A stretch of 64,000 bases of DNA, taken from positions 1 to 64,000 of the forward strand of contig NZ_NMUL01000016.1 in the NCBI RefSeq assembly GCF_002234595.1, given 5' to 3'. Within the stretch, counting starts at the first letter, position 1; each line of letters opens with the position of its first letter. Source of the DNA: Amycolatopsis vastitatis. GTDB lineage: Bacteria; Actinomycetota; Actinomycetes; Mycobacteriales; Pseudonocardiaceae. Positions 50,626 through 59,091 of this stretch are shown one piece after another. The notes beneath the pieces were generated by a model that saw nothing but the letters and a program-made list of their open reading frames with translations, searched no databases and was not told the origin of the DNA. A program made the translations under genes and the position numbers.

Positions 50626-51810
50626 TCAGTGGATCTCGTAGCCGTCGAGCCAGACGGCGTGGGACAGCCAGTGCGCCGACAGCAGCGCACGGTTGCGCAG
50701 GTCCTCCATGCGCTCGCCGGTGAAGTTGACGTGCCCGAGCTTGCGCCCCGGCCGCTCCTGCTTGCCGTAGAGGTGCACCCGCACCTCCGGGTACCGCGCG
50801 AACAGGTGGTGCAGCCGCTCGTCCGGCCCCATCTCGGGCAGCTCGGACGCGCCCAGCACGTTCGCCATCACGCACGCGGGCGCGATCAGGTCGGTCCGGC
50901 CCAGCGGGTAGTCGAGCACCGCACGCAGGTGCTGCTCGAACTGCGACGTGCGCGCGCCGTCCATGGTCCAGTGCCCGGAGTTGTGCGGGCGCATCGCCAG
51001 CTCGTTCACCAGGAGCCCGGTGTCCGTCTCGAACAGCTCGACCGCGAGCAGCCCGGTGACGTCCAGCGTCGACGCGATCCGCAGCGCCAGGTCCTGGGCC
51101 TCGTGCACCCGCGAGTCGTCGAGCCCCGGCGCCGGGGCGAGGACCTCGGTGTTGATGCCGCCGGTCTGCACCGTCTCGACCACCGGGTACGCCGCACCCT
51201 GGCCGAAGGGCGAGCGGGCGACGAGCGCGGACAGCTCCCGCCGCATCACCACCTTCTCCTCGACCAGCAGGGCCGTGCCCGCTTCGAGCAGCTCCGGCAC
51301 GGTCTCGCGGGCGTGCTGCGCGGTGTCCAGCATCCAGACGCCGCGGCCGTCGTAGCCGCCGGTCGACGCCTTGAGCACGACCGGCCAGCCGTGCTCGCCG
51401 CCGAACGCGAGCACGTCGTCCACAGTGGACACCTCGGCGAAGGCGGGCCCCGGTACGCCGAGCCCGGCCATCATCTCGCGCATCACCAGCTTGTTCTGCG
51501 CGAAGCCGAGCGCGCTCGCCGCCGGCCGGATGACGTGGCCTTCCGTCGCCAGCGTGAGGAGGTGCTCGCCCGGCACGTGCTCGTGGTCGAACGTGAGCAC
51601 GTCGACCGAGGCCGCGAACTTCCGCAGCGCGTCGAGGTCGGTGTGGTGGCCCAGCGAGACGTCGCCCGCGACGAGCCCCGCGGCTTCGTTCTCGCTCGCG
51701 GCGAGCACGTGCAGGGACTGGCCGAGGGAGATCGCCGCCTGGTGCGTCATCCGGGCGAGCTGGCCGCCGCCCACCATGCCCACGACGGGCAGACCGGTGT
51801 GTTTGTCCAT
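50626..51810 (-). CDS. purK: N5-carboxyaminoimidazole ribonucleotide synthetase
   Basis: 394 residues, ATP-grasp. GMVGGGQLARM N-terminus, KASTGGYDGRGVW near 147 and NELAMRPHNSGHW near 266 are PurK motifs. Forms N5-CAIR from AIR, bicarbonate and ATP, the substrate of PurE. 13 bp downstream of a GT87 gene; that gene and its paralogue head the transcript. Confidence 0.95.
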   Translation of the reverse strand: MDKHTGLPVVGMVGGGQLARMTHQAAISLGQSLHVLAASENEAAGLVAGDVSLGHHTDLDALRKFAASVDVLTFDHEHVPGEHLLTLATEGHVIRPAASALGFAQNKLVMREMMAGLGVPGPAFAEVSTVDDVLAFGGEHGWPVVLKASTGGYDGRGVWMLDTAQHARETVPELLEAGTALLVEEKVVMRRELSALVARSPFGQGAAYPVVETVQTGGINTEVLAPAPGLDDSRVHEAQDLALRIASTLDVTGLLAVELFETDTGLLVNELAMRPHNSGHWTMDGARTSQFEQHLRAVLDYPLGRTDLIAPACVMANVLGASELPEMGPDERLHHLFARYPEVRVHLYGKQERPGRKLGHVNFTGERMEDLRNRALLSAHWLSHAVWLDGYEIH

Positions 51811-51823
51811 AACGCCAGTCAGC

Positions 51824-53059
51824 CTAAACGGTCACGACCTGGGGTGACCGCCGGACCAGGCGAAGCTCACGCGCCGCGAGCCCGAGGATCCCGGCCGCCG
51901 CCGCGAGCACGTAGAGATTGCCCAGGACCGACCAGCCCAGGCCCCAGCCGAACTCCGCGTCGCCGCCGTTGGGCACCAGCATCACGATCTGCGAGACGAA
52001 CAGCACCGCGACCGCCGCCGCGGCCCACCACCGCGCCTTGACCACCAGCAGCGTGATCAAGGGCACGCACCAGACCCAGTGGTGCGACCACGACACCGGC
52101 GACAGCAGCAGCCCGTAGAACGCCGTCACCAGCAGCGCGGCCGCAGCCTCGCCACGCCGGTGCAGCCGCACCACCAGCCACACCGCGGGCACGGCGAGCA
52201 CCGCCGCCACCCCGACCGCCACCGCCAGCGACCAGGGGGCCACCGCCGAAGCCCGGTTGACCAGCCCGTTGAGCGACTGGTTGAAGATCCAGTGCACGGA
52301 CCCGACCCGGCTCGGGTCGGTCGCCGAATCCCGCCAGAACCGCGCCGCGTCGACCGGGATGACCACGAACATCACCGCTTCGAGCGCCACGAACGTGCCC
52401 AGGGCGCGCAGCCCGTCCTTCCACCGGCCCGTGAAGAACAGGTGCGGCACGAAGATCAGCGGGGTCAGCTTGATCGCCGCCGCCACGCCGATCAGCACGC
52501 CCGCCCAGCGGCGGCCCGAAGCACGCTTTCCCGCTGAGGGCCCATCAGCACTGTCGCGTGCGGAGAGCACCAGGACGTCCAGCACCACGAACGCCATCAG
52601 TATCAAGTTGATCTGGCCCAGGAACAGCGTCTTCCAGACCGGTTCCAGCGCCAGAGCGGCGGCCGTTCCCGCCGGCAGCGCCCACCACGCGAGCGAGCGC
52701 CCCGGCGACGACGAAACCACCGTGATCACGACCATAAGGGCGACCACCGACAAAACCGCGATCACGCCCCAGACCAGGCCGGACGGCACCAGGGCGAGCG
52801 GCAGGAACAGCGGCGCGGCGGCCGGGGTGTAGGTGAACGGCAGGCGCACCCAGTCCGGCAGCGCGGTCAGCACGTCCCGCGTGTAGAGCGGGTCGCCGTG
52901 CAGCAGCGTCAACGCCCCCGCGCGGTACACGGCGCTGTCCGCGCCCACGTGCCACCCGGCCAGCCAGACGACCACGCCGAACGCGAGGACGAGGAGCGCG
53001 AGAACCCCGGCGAGAAGGCGGCCGGTGCGCGCCTCAGACGCCGGTCGCGACGTCGACAT
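51824..53059 (-). CDS. GT87-family polyprenol-phosphate-mannose mannosyltransferase, copy 2
   Basis: 411 residues, about ten transmembrane helices. Shares with its neighbour GADSAVYRAGALTLLHGDPLY (residues 39-58), GQINLILMAFVVLD, AIKLTPLIF and SHHWVW, all GT-C hallmarks; an acidic motif sits in the first loop. Role in mannosylation or arabinan extension using polyprenyl-phosphate sugars. ATG at 53059, overlapping the upstream copy by 26 bp, so strongly coupled. Confidence 0.86.
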   Translation of the reverse strand: MSTSRPASEARTGRLLAGVLALLVLAFGVVVWLAGWHVGADSAVYRAGALTLLHGDPLYTRDVLTALPDWVRLPFTYTPAAAPLFLPLALVPSGLVWGVIAVLSVVALMVVITVVSSSPGRSLAWWALPAGTAAALALEPVWKTLFLGQINLILMAFVVLDVLVLSARDSADGPSAGKRASGRRWAGVLIGVAAAIKLTPLIFVPHLFFTGRWKDGLRALGTFVALEAVMFVVIPVDAARFWRDSATDPSRVGSVHWIFNQSLNGLVNRASAVAPWSLAVAVGVAAVLAVPAVWLVVRLHRRGEAAAALLVTAFYGLLLSPVSWSHHWVWCVPLITLLVVKARWWAAAAVAVLFVSQIVMLVPNGGDAEFGWGLGWSVLGNLYVLAAAAGILGLAARELRLVRRSPQVVTV

Positions 53060-54383
53060 GCTCGTCCGGAGCGGCCTTCTTCCCGGCCCGCCGCTGCAGT
53101 CCCCAGCGCAGGATCAGCGCCGCGGCCAGCACGACCGGCATCAGGATGTAGGCGTCCCCGAGGATGTTCTGCCACACCTTCCAGTGCAGCTCGACGTTGC
53201 GGCCGTTCGGCAGGATCAGCAGCACGCAGCTGACGAACACGAACGCCACCAGCCCGGTCCCGACCCAGCGCTTCCACGCCGTCTTCGGGGTGGTCTTCGG
53301 CAGCCGCGAGACCAGCAGGACGATCAGCGGGATCACCCACACCCAGTGGTGGGTCCACGAGATCGGCGACATCAGCAGCGTCCAGAACGCCGTGACGAGG
53401 AGCGCGGCCAGCGCCTGGCCCTTGCGGTGGAAGCGCATCAGCAGCCACAGGGCCGGGATCGCGAGCAGGAACCCGATGCCCATCGCCGCCTTCGACGCCC
53501 ACGGCGCGAGGTCGGTGGCCCGGTTCATCAGCGCGTTCAGCGACTGGTTGCCCGCCCAGTGCACCGGCCCGATCCGGCCGGTGTCGGGCAGCGTGACCGT
53601 CCAGTACTTGGCGGCGTCATGCGTGTTGATCAGGAACATCAGGCCCTGGAGCAGCACGAACGTCGCGAACCCGCGCAGCGCGTCCATGCGGCGGCCGGTG
53701 ATGAACAGGTGCCCGAGGAACACCAGCGGTGTCAGCTTGATCGCCGCCGCGACGCCGACCAGCACCCCGCCCCACCGGCTCCCGCGGGTGCCGATGACCA
53801 GCATGTCCAGCAGGATCATGGCCATCAGGATCAGGTTGATCTGGCCGAGGAAGATCGTCCGCCACACCGGCTCGAGGGCGAGGAAGACCAGGAAGAACAC
53901 GATGGTCGAGCGGGCGGGCGAGGCCCACCAGCGCGGCCCGTCCGCGGCCGGGCGGGGCAGCGCGCCGATCGCGATCCGGATCGACAGGGCCATCGCCACC
54001 AGCGAGACGGCGGTGATCAGGCCCCAGGAGACCTGTGTCGGGAAGGCCGCGAGCGGGACGAAGATCAGCGCCGCCGTCGGCGGGTAGGTGAACGGCAGCA
54101 GCGCCCACCACGGTTCGTTGGCCAGGGTGTTCGCGTCGTAGAGGGAATCGCCGTGCAGCAGCGTCAGCGCCCCCGCCCGGTACACCGCGCTGTCGACGCC
54201 GAGCACCCAGTCGTGCTGCCAGCCGTAGATGCCGTACCCGATCGCGACCAGCGGGATCACCGACAGGATCAGGATCGACCGCGGGCGGACGGACAGCCGG
54301 GCGAGTGACTTCCGCAGGGCCAGCCGGTGCAGGGGTCTGGCCGCGACTGCGCCGTCGACGTCGGTGGATACGGTCCGGGTCAC
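53034..54383 (-). CDS. GT87-family polyprenol-phosphate-mannose mannosyltransferase, copy 1
   Basis: 449 residues, multi-pass membrane. Contains GVDSAVYRAGALTLLHGDSLYD, GQINLILMAMILLDML, AAAIKLTPLVF and THHWVW as in its paralogue. GTG at 54383, weak ribosome site. First gene of the presumptive GT-GT-purK-purE transcript. Tandem duplication is evident; C-terminal tails diverge. Substrate not readable. Confidence 0.86.
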   Translation of the reverse strand: MTRTVSTDVDGAVAARPLHRLALRKSLARLSVRPRSILILSVIPLVAIGYGIYGWQHDWVLGVDSAVYRAGALTLLHGDSLYDANTLANEPWWALLPFTYPPTAALIFVPLAAFPTQVSWGLITAVSLVAMALSIRIAIGALPRPAADGPRWWASPARSTIVFFLVFLALEPVWRTIFLGQINLILMAMILLDMLVIGTRGSRWGGVLVGVAAAIKLTPLVFLGHLFITGRRMDALRGFATFVLLQGLMFLINTHDAAKYWTVTLPDTGRIGPVHWAGNQSLNALMNRATDLAPWASKAAMGIGFLLAIPALWLLMRFHRKGQALAALLVTAFWTLLMSPISWTHHWVWVIPLIVLLVSRLPKTTPKTAWKRWVGTGLVAFVFVSCVLLILPNGRNVELHWKVWQNILGDAYILMPVVLAAALILRWGLQRRAGKKAAPDEHVDVATGV

Positions 54384-54453
54384 CGCACCAGGAAATCATG
54401 TCCGGCCCGGTCGCGGTCGGAAGGGTCCGCGCGGAACCGGACTTTCCGGTGTT

Positions 54454-55353
54454 CTACGCGCGCGCCAGGTGGGCCAGCAGGTCGCAGGCGAGCTCGTGGG
54501 TGGCGGGCAGCCGCACCGCCGAGACGCGGGGCCGGCCGACGTCCGCCAGCTGCGCGTCGACCGAAAGCCGTTCGTGCAGCGCCCTTCGCAGCGCGACGCC
54601 GTGCGAAGCGACCCGCTCGTCCTTCGAGACCAGGGCCGCGACGACGGACGGCCCGAGCGAAGCGACGCTCTGCCCGCTGTCGAACACGGCCCGCAGCGCG
54701 TCCGCGACCAGGATCATCCCGGTCAGCCGCGGGAACCCGGCGACCGCGGTGAGGTCGAGCGAGACGACCAGCAGCACGTGGTCCTCGGCCGCCGGCCGCT
54801 CGCGCGCGGCGGCGGCGCGGTAGACCTCGACGAGCCGGGTCCGCAGGTAGGCCGCCGTCGGCAGGCCGGTCAGCGGGTCGGTGACCTCGGTGTGCACGAG
54901 CTGGTCGGTGGCGACGTCCGCCCAGGCCAGCGCGGTGGTCCGGAGCAGCCGCGCCGGGGTGGCGTCGACGTCCGGCACGATGAAGCCTTCGCCGCGGTGG
55001 CCGAGCACGGCGTGCAGCGCGGCGAGGTCGGCGAGGGTCTCCGCGAGCCCCGCGCCGGCCGCCGCCCGTGCCCTGGCCAGCCCGGCCAGCGCGGTTTCGG
55101 CGGCCTCGACGCGGCCCTTGGCCATCACGGCCGCGCAGACGGCGTCGACCTCGGGCAGGGCCCAGTCGCTGGGGAAGCGCCAGCCGGCGGCGAGGCTGGC
55201 CGTGCGCCAGCGCGCCCGCAGCGCGCACAGGGAGCGGTCGCGCTCAGCCTGGGTGAGGGGTGGGACGTCCTCGGGGCCCGAGCGCGTAGCCGGAACGTCC
55301 ACAGGCCTCCCGTCCCTTTCGTCCGGTCGTTTCGATCTTGCCCGGTGCTTCAC
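54454..55353 (-). CDS. Degenerate GGDEF-domain protein
   Basis: 299 residues, GTG start. VTDPLTGLPTAAYLRTRL near 159 is the characteristic start of a GGDEF domain. The signature loop itself is replaced (SLGPSVVAAL in place of R-x-GGDEF-x), so cyclase activity is unlikely. N-terminal 150 residues are helical and not recognised. Possible c-di-GMP binding or purely structural role. Between the GT87 operon and the sigma fusion gene. Confidence 0.75.
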   Translation of the reverse strand: MKHRARSKRPDERDGRPVDVPATRSGPEDVPPLTQAERDRSLCALRARWRTASLAAGWRFPSDWALPEVDAVCAAVMAKGRVEAAETALAGLARARAAAGAGLAETLADLAALHAVLGHRGEGFIVPDVDATPARLLRTTALAWADVATDQLVHTEVTDPLTGLPTAAYLRTRLVEVYRAAAARERPAAEDHVLLVVSLDLTAVAGFPRLTGMILVADALRAVFDSGQSVASLGPSVVAALVSKDERVASHGVALRRALHERLSVDAQLADVGRPRVSAVRLPATHELACDLLAHLARA

Positions 55354-55570
55354 GGTGAGGACGTGTCCAGACCGACGCCGTGACGCGTACTGACCAGTTT
55401 TTGTCTCGAAGCTTTTCTTCGGGACAGCCCAGGGGTGGGTGATTTTGCTCCGCCGTCGGAGTCAACACCCCGACCACGACGTGACCACGCGGGGTGGGTC
55501 AGTCACACTGGTCTCGCGTCCCGGATCCCCTGTAATGGCAGGTCCGAGCCCTAGCCGACCGAGGAGTGCC

Positions 55571-57766
55571 GTGTCCACAGTTCCCGCCGATCTCAGCGGA
55601 AAGAGTGACGCCGAACTGATCGCGGAGGTCCGCTCCGGGAAGCTCGCGTCGTACGGGACGCTCTACGAACGGCACACCGGCGCGGCCCACAATCTGGCCC
55701 GTCAGCTGGCCCGCTCGAGCTCCGAAGCCGACGATCTCGTGTCCGAGGCGTTCGCCAAGGTGCTCGACACCCTCCGTGGCGACAAGGGACCGGAGACAGC
55801 CTTCCGGGCGTACCTGCTGACCGCACTGCGTCACACCGCGTACGACCGCACCCGCAAGGAGCGCCGGGTCGACCTCAACGAGGACATGACCGAGGTCGGC
55901 GGCGCCGCGGCCGAGGCGCTGACCGTGCCGTTCTCCGACACCGCCGTCGCCGGGCTGGAGCGGACGATGGCCGCGAAGGCGTTCGCGCGGCTGCCCGAAC
56001 GCTGGCAGGCGGTGCTCTGGCACACCGAGATCGAGCAGCAGAGCCCGGCCGAGGTCGCGCCGCTGCTGGGGCTGACCGCGAACGGCGTCTCCGCGCTCGC
56101 CTACCGCGCCCGCGAGGGGCTTCGCCAGGCGTATCTGCAGGTCCACCTGCAGGAGAACGCCGAGGAACGCTGCCGTGCCTGCGCCGAGCGGCTCGGCGCG
56201 TGGACCCGCGACGGACTGTCCAAACGCGAACGTGCCCAGGTCGAAAGCCACCTCGACGAATGCGGGAACTGCCGGGCGCTGGCGGCGGAGCTCGCCGACG
56301 TCAACGGCGGGCTGCGCGCGATCATCGCCCCGATCGTCCTGGGCGGCGCCGCGCTGGGTTACCTCGCCACCGTCGGCGCCGCCAAGGCGAGCGCGGCCAC
56401 CGCGGGCACGGCCGCGGCCGCCGCCGCGGCGGCCGGGGGCAAGGCCGGCGCGGGTGCCGCGGCCGCCGGGCCCCGCCAGTTCGCCGGGGTCGCCGCGTCC
56501 GGCGTGGCGGTCGTCGCAGCGGTCGTCATCGCGCTCGCCGCGGGCGGCGGGACGCAGCAGATCCCGGCCGCGGCCCAGGCGCCACCGTCCGTCCAGCCCG
56601 TCCAGCCACCCCCGCCGAAGCCGCAACCGCCCGCTCCGGTCGTGCCCGTCGCGCCTCCGCCGGTCCAGCCGCCGGCGCCGCCCACTCCTTCCGTCGCGCC
56701 CGCGCCGCCCCCCGTCGCGCCTCCCGCGCCGCCGCAAGCGCCGGTCCCGGCACCGCCCACGCCGGCCCCGCCGTCGATGTCCGCGACGACCCCGCCGGGC
56801 GGCGTCGAGCTCAGCCCCGGCACCGCGATGTCCCTGCCGATCACCGTGCGCAACGACGGCGGCAGCCCGTCGGACCCGGTGGCCGTCGCGCTGAACCTGC
56901 CGCCGGGCGTACACGCGGTCGAGGCGGGCGGGGGCAGCGCGCCGATGGCGGCCGTCCAGGCCCCCGGCCCGATCTCGGTGAACTGCCCGGGCGGCGAGGG
57001 CACGGTGACGTGCAAGACGGGCACCGGCCTGCAGCCCGGCCAGAGCGCGACGCTGAACTTCCGGCTCCAGGCCGACGAGAACGCCGAAGGCGGCACGGTC
57101 ACCGGGTCCGTCACCGCCGGCGTCCGGATCAACGTCGCGGTGAGCGTCAAGGTCACCGTGAAGCAGCCGCCGGACGCGGTGGCCCTGGAGGCCGTGGGCG
57201 ACGGGCTCTCGGCGTTCCCCTGGACCCGCCACCCCCTGGTCTACGTGCGGGTCCGCAACACCGGCGAGACGACCAAGCCGGTCACGGTCACCTTCGACCA
57301 CCCGCTCTGGCAGTGGTGGAGCCTGCGCGGCTTCCCGTGCACACCGGCCGACGGCGGCGCGAGCTGCACGACGCGCGGCACGCTGGCCCCCGGCCAGCAC
57401 GTCAACCTGTGGGTGCGGCTGGACGGCAGGCCGGACGACGGCCAAGTGACGATCACCGCGCGGCTCGGCCGGGCGTCGGCACCGCCGGTGACGGTGAACT
57501 TCGGCTGCTGGCGCCACTGGTGCGACCACGACCCGGTGCCGACGACCACCCCTTCGCCCACGATGCCGACGACTCCGACGAAACCTTCGAAGCCGGCGCC
57601 GTCCAAGCCGTCCACCACCCCGCCGGCGACGACGAAACCCGATCCGCCGACCGAGCCCCCGGTGTCCTCGACGACGACCAGTGCCCCGCCACGCCCAACC
57701 GGCAAACCGGGCGACAAGCCGCCGACCGTCACCCCCGAAAAGGCTTTCGGCTGGTTGACGGGGTAG
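55571..57766 (+). CDS. ECF-type sigma factor fused to zinc-finger anti-sigma, membrane and extracytoplasmic domains
   Basis: 731 residues. Residues about 10-95 are sigma region 2 (ASYGTLYERHTGAAHNLARQ, ADDLVSEAF) and about 130-195 region 4 (LPERWQAVLWHTEIEQQSP). Then a zinc anti-sigma-like motif with H227-x3-C231-x2-C234, preceded by C201/C204. A hydrophobic Ala-rich part about 250-275 and a membrane helix about 306-326 follow. Outside: a Pro-rich stalk (330-410), two Ig/CARDB-like domains (about 415-515 and 520-650) and a Thr/Pro-rich tail. GTG at 55571 follows GAGGAG. A self-contained sensor-sigma is implied. ECF groups with C-terminal extensions are known. Confidence 0.83.
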   Translation: MSTVPADLSGKSDAELIAEVRSGKLASYGTLYERHTGAAHNLARQLARSSSEADDLVSEAFAKVLDTLRGDKGPETAFRAYLLTALRHTAYDRTRKERRVDLNEDMTEVGGAAAEALTVPFSDTAVAGLERTMAAKAFARLPERWQAVLWHTEIEQQSPAEVAPLLGLTANGVSALAYRAREGLRQAYLQVHLQENAEERCRACAERLGAWTRDGLSKRERAQVESHLDECGNCRALAAELADVNGGLRAIIAPIVLGGAALGYLATVGAAKASAATAGTAAAAAAAAGGKAGAGAAAAGPRQFAGVAASGVAVVAAVVIALAAGGGTQQIPAAAQAPPSVQPVQPPPPKPQPPAPVVPVAPPPVQPPAPPTPSVAPAPPPVAPPAPPQAPVPAPPTPAPPSMSATTPPGGVELSPGTAMSLPITVRNDGGSPSDPVAVALNLPPGVHAVEAGGGSAPMAAVQAPGPISVNCPGGEGTVTCKTGTGLQPGQSATLNFRLQADENAEGGTVTGSVTAGVRINVAVSVKVTVKQPPDAVALEAVGDGLSAFPWTRHPLVYVRVRNTGETTKPVTVTFDHPLWQWWSLRGFPCTPADGGASCTTRGTLAPGQHVNLWVRLDGRPDDGQVTITARLGRASAPPVTVNFGCWRHWCDHDPVPTTTPSPTMPTTPTKPSKPAPSKPSTTPPATTKPDPPTEPPVSSTTTSAPPRPTGKPGDKPPTVTPEKAFGWLTG

Positions 57767-57776
57767 CGTCCGCGCG

Positions 57777-58286
57777 GTGCGCGAACTGCTGAAAAAGCAT
57801 CGCGAGCTCCTCCGCTTCGCCGTCGTCGGCGGGATCAGCTTCGTGATCACGATGTCCGTGAACTACGGCCTGAAGTTCACCGTGCTGCGGACCCACCCGG
57901 TGACGGCGCTGATCGTCGGCGTCCTCGTGGCGACGATCTTCTCCTACGTCGCCAACCGCGAGTGGTCGTTCCGCACCCGCGGCGGCCGGGAGCGGGCGCA
58001 CGAGGCCGCGCTGTTCTTCCTCTTCAGCGGCGTCGCGCTGGGCCTGAACGCGCTGCCGCAATGGTTCTCGCGGTACGTGCTGCACCTGCAGCCACCGCGG
58101 CTGTCGCCGTTCGGCGTCGAGGTGGCCGACTTCGTCAGCGGAATCATCATCGGCACGCTGCTGGGCACGGCGTTCCGGTGGTGGGCCTTCAAGAAATGGG
58201 TGTTCCCGGAGGAGGACGGCCGCCCGCGCGCGGTGCCCGCCGAGGCCGCCGAAGATCCGGACATTCACGACAGCAAGGCCGCCTGA
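57777..58286 (+). CDS. GtrA-family membrane protein, copy 1
   Basis: 169 residues, four transmembrane helices (FAVVGGISFVITMSVNYGL; ALIVGVLVATIFSYVANREWSF; EAALFFLFSGVALGLNALP; FVSGIIIGTLLGTAFRWWAFKKW). NREWSFRTRGGRERAHEAALFF is shared with copy 2. GtrA proteins move polyprenyl-linked sugars across the membrane. GTG at 57777, 10 bp after the sigma fusion gene, so probably same transcript. Confidence 0.88.
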   Translation: MRELLKKHRELLRFAVVGGISFVITMSVNYGLKFTVLRTHPVTALIVGVLVATIFSYVANREWSFRTRGGRERAHEAALFFLFSGVALGLNALPQWFSRYVLHLQPPRLSPFGVEVADFVSGIIIGTLLGTAFRWWAFKKWVFPEEDGRPRAVPAEAAEDPDIHDSKAA

Positions 58287-58324
58287 GCCGCTGGACACCA
58301 CGGCGTTCTCCTAGACTGCCGGGT

Positions 58325-58852
58325 GTGACCGTTGTGGAAACCGTGCTCAAGCGCACGCCGGAACCACTGCGTTCGGTGCTGATCAAGCACCGGGAGCTGC
58401 TGAAGTTCGCGATCGTGGGCGGCACGACGTTCCTGGTCGACAACGGGGTCTGGTACACGCTCAAGCTGACGGTGCTGGAGCCGAAACCGACCACGGCGAA
58501 GGCCATCGCGATCATCGTCGCGACCATCGTGTCCTACATCCTCAACCGCGAGTGGTCCTTCCGGACCCGCGGCGGGCGCGAACGGCACCACGAAGCGGCG
58601 CTGTTCTTCGTCATCAGCGGCATCGCGGTGGGCGTCAACCTGGTCCCCCTGATCGTCTCGCGCTACGTGCTCGACCTCGAGGTCCCGCACGTGACGTTCC
58701 TGGTGCAGGAGATCGCGGACTTCGCGAGCGGCTCGATCATCGGCATGCTGCTGGCGATGTTCTTCCGCTTCTGGGGCTTCAAGAAGTGGGTGTTCCCGGA
58801 CGAGCTGGGCCAGCGCCGGCGGGACAACGACCAGGTCACCCGCCTGCACTGA
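58325..58852 (+). CDS. GtrA-family membrane protein, copy 2
   Basis: 175 residues, four transmembrane helices, N-terminal extension before KHRELLKFAIVGGTTFLVDN. Tandem paralogue of copy 1 with EFE-like ends FRFWGFKKWVFP. GTG at 58325. A mycobacterial GtrA gene also lies beside purK, so the context is conserved. Both may supply flipped lipid-linked sugars for the GT87 enzymes, by inference. Confidence 0.88.
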   Translation: MTVVETVLKRTPEPLRSVLIKHRELLKFAIVGGTTFLVDNGVWYTLKLTVLEPKPTTAKAIAIIVATIVSYILNREWSFRTRGGRERHHEAALFFVISGIAVGVNLVPLIVSRYVLDLEVPHVTFLVQEIADFASGSIIGMLLAMFFRFWGFKKWVFPDELGQRRRDNDQVTRLH

Positions 58853-59091
58853 GTCCCGTCCGGCAAACTACTTGTCTTTTGACATCTAGTTGTCTAGGGT
58901 CATCCTCGTCAGTGTTCCTTCGTGAGGACGCCGTCCGGGTTCGGCCGGGCGAGCGGGACGATTCGAGGTGGTTTCCGAGCGCGAAGAGGTCGCATCCGCC
59001 GCGCGGATGACGATGGAGCCTTTTCCCGACTCGACGGGACGTGCCTGAAGCACGTCCGCCTCTCTGTCCCTTTTCCTCACTTGGACATTCC

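Noticed and set aside
58853..59091. Regulatory RNA or attenuator in the spacer before the MFS gene
   Set aside because: Some short repeats (CTAG-TTGT-CTAG) are visible but no stable hairpin, leader peptide or conserved motif was recognised.
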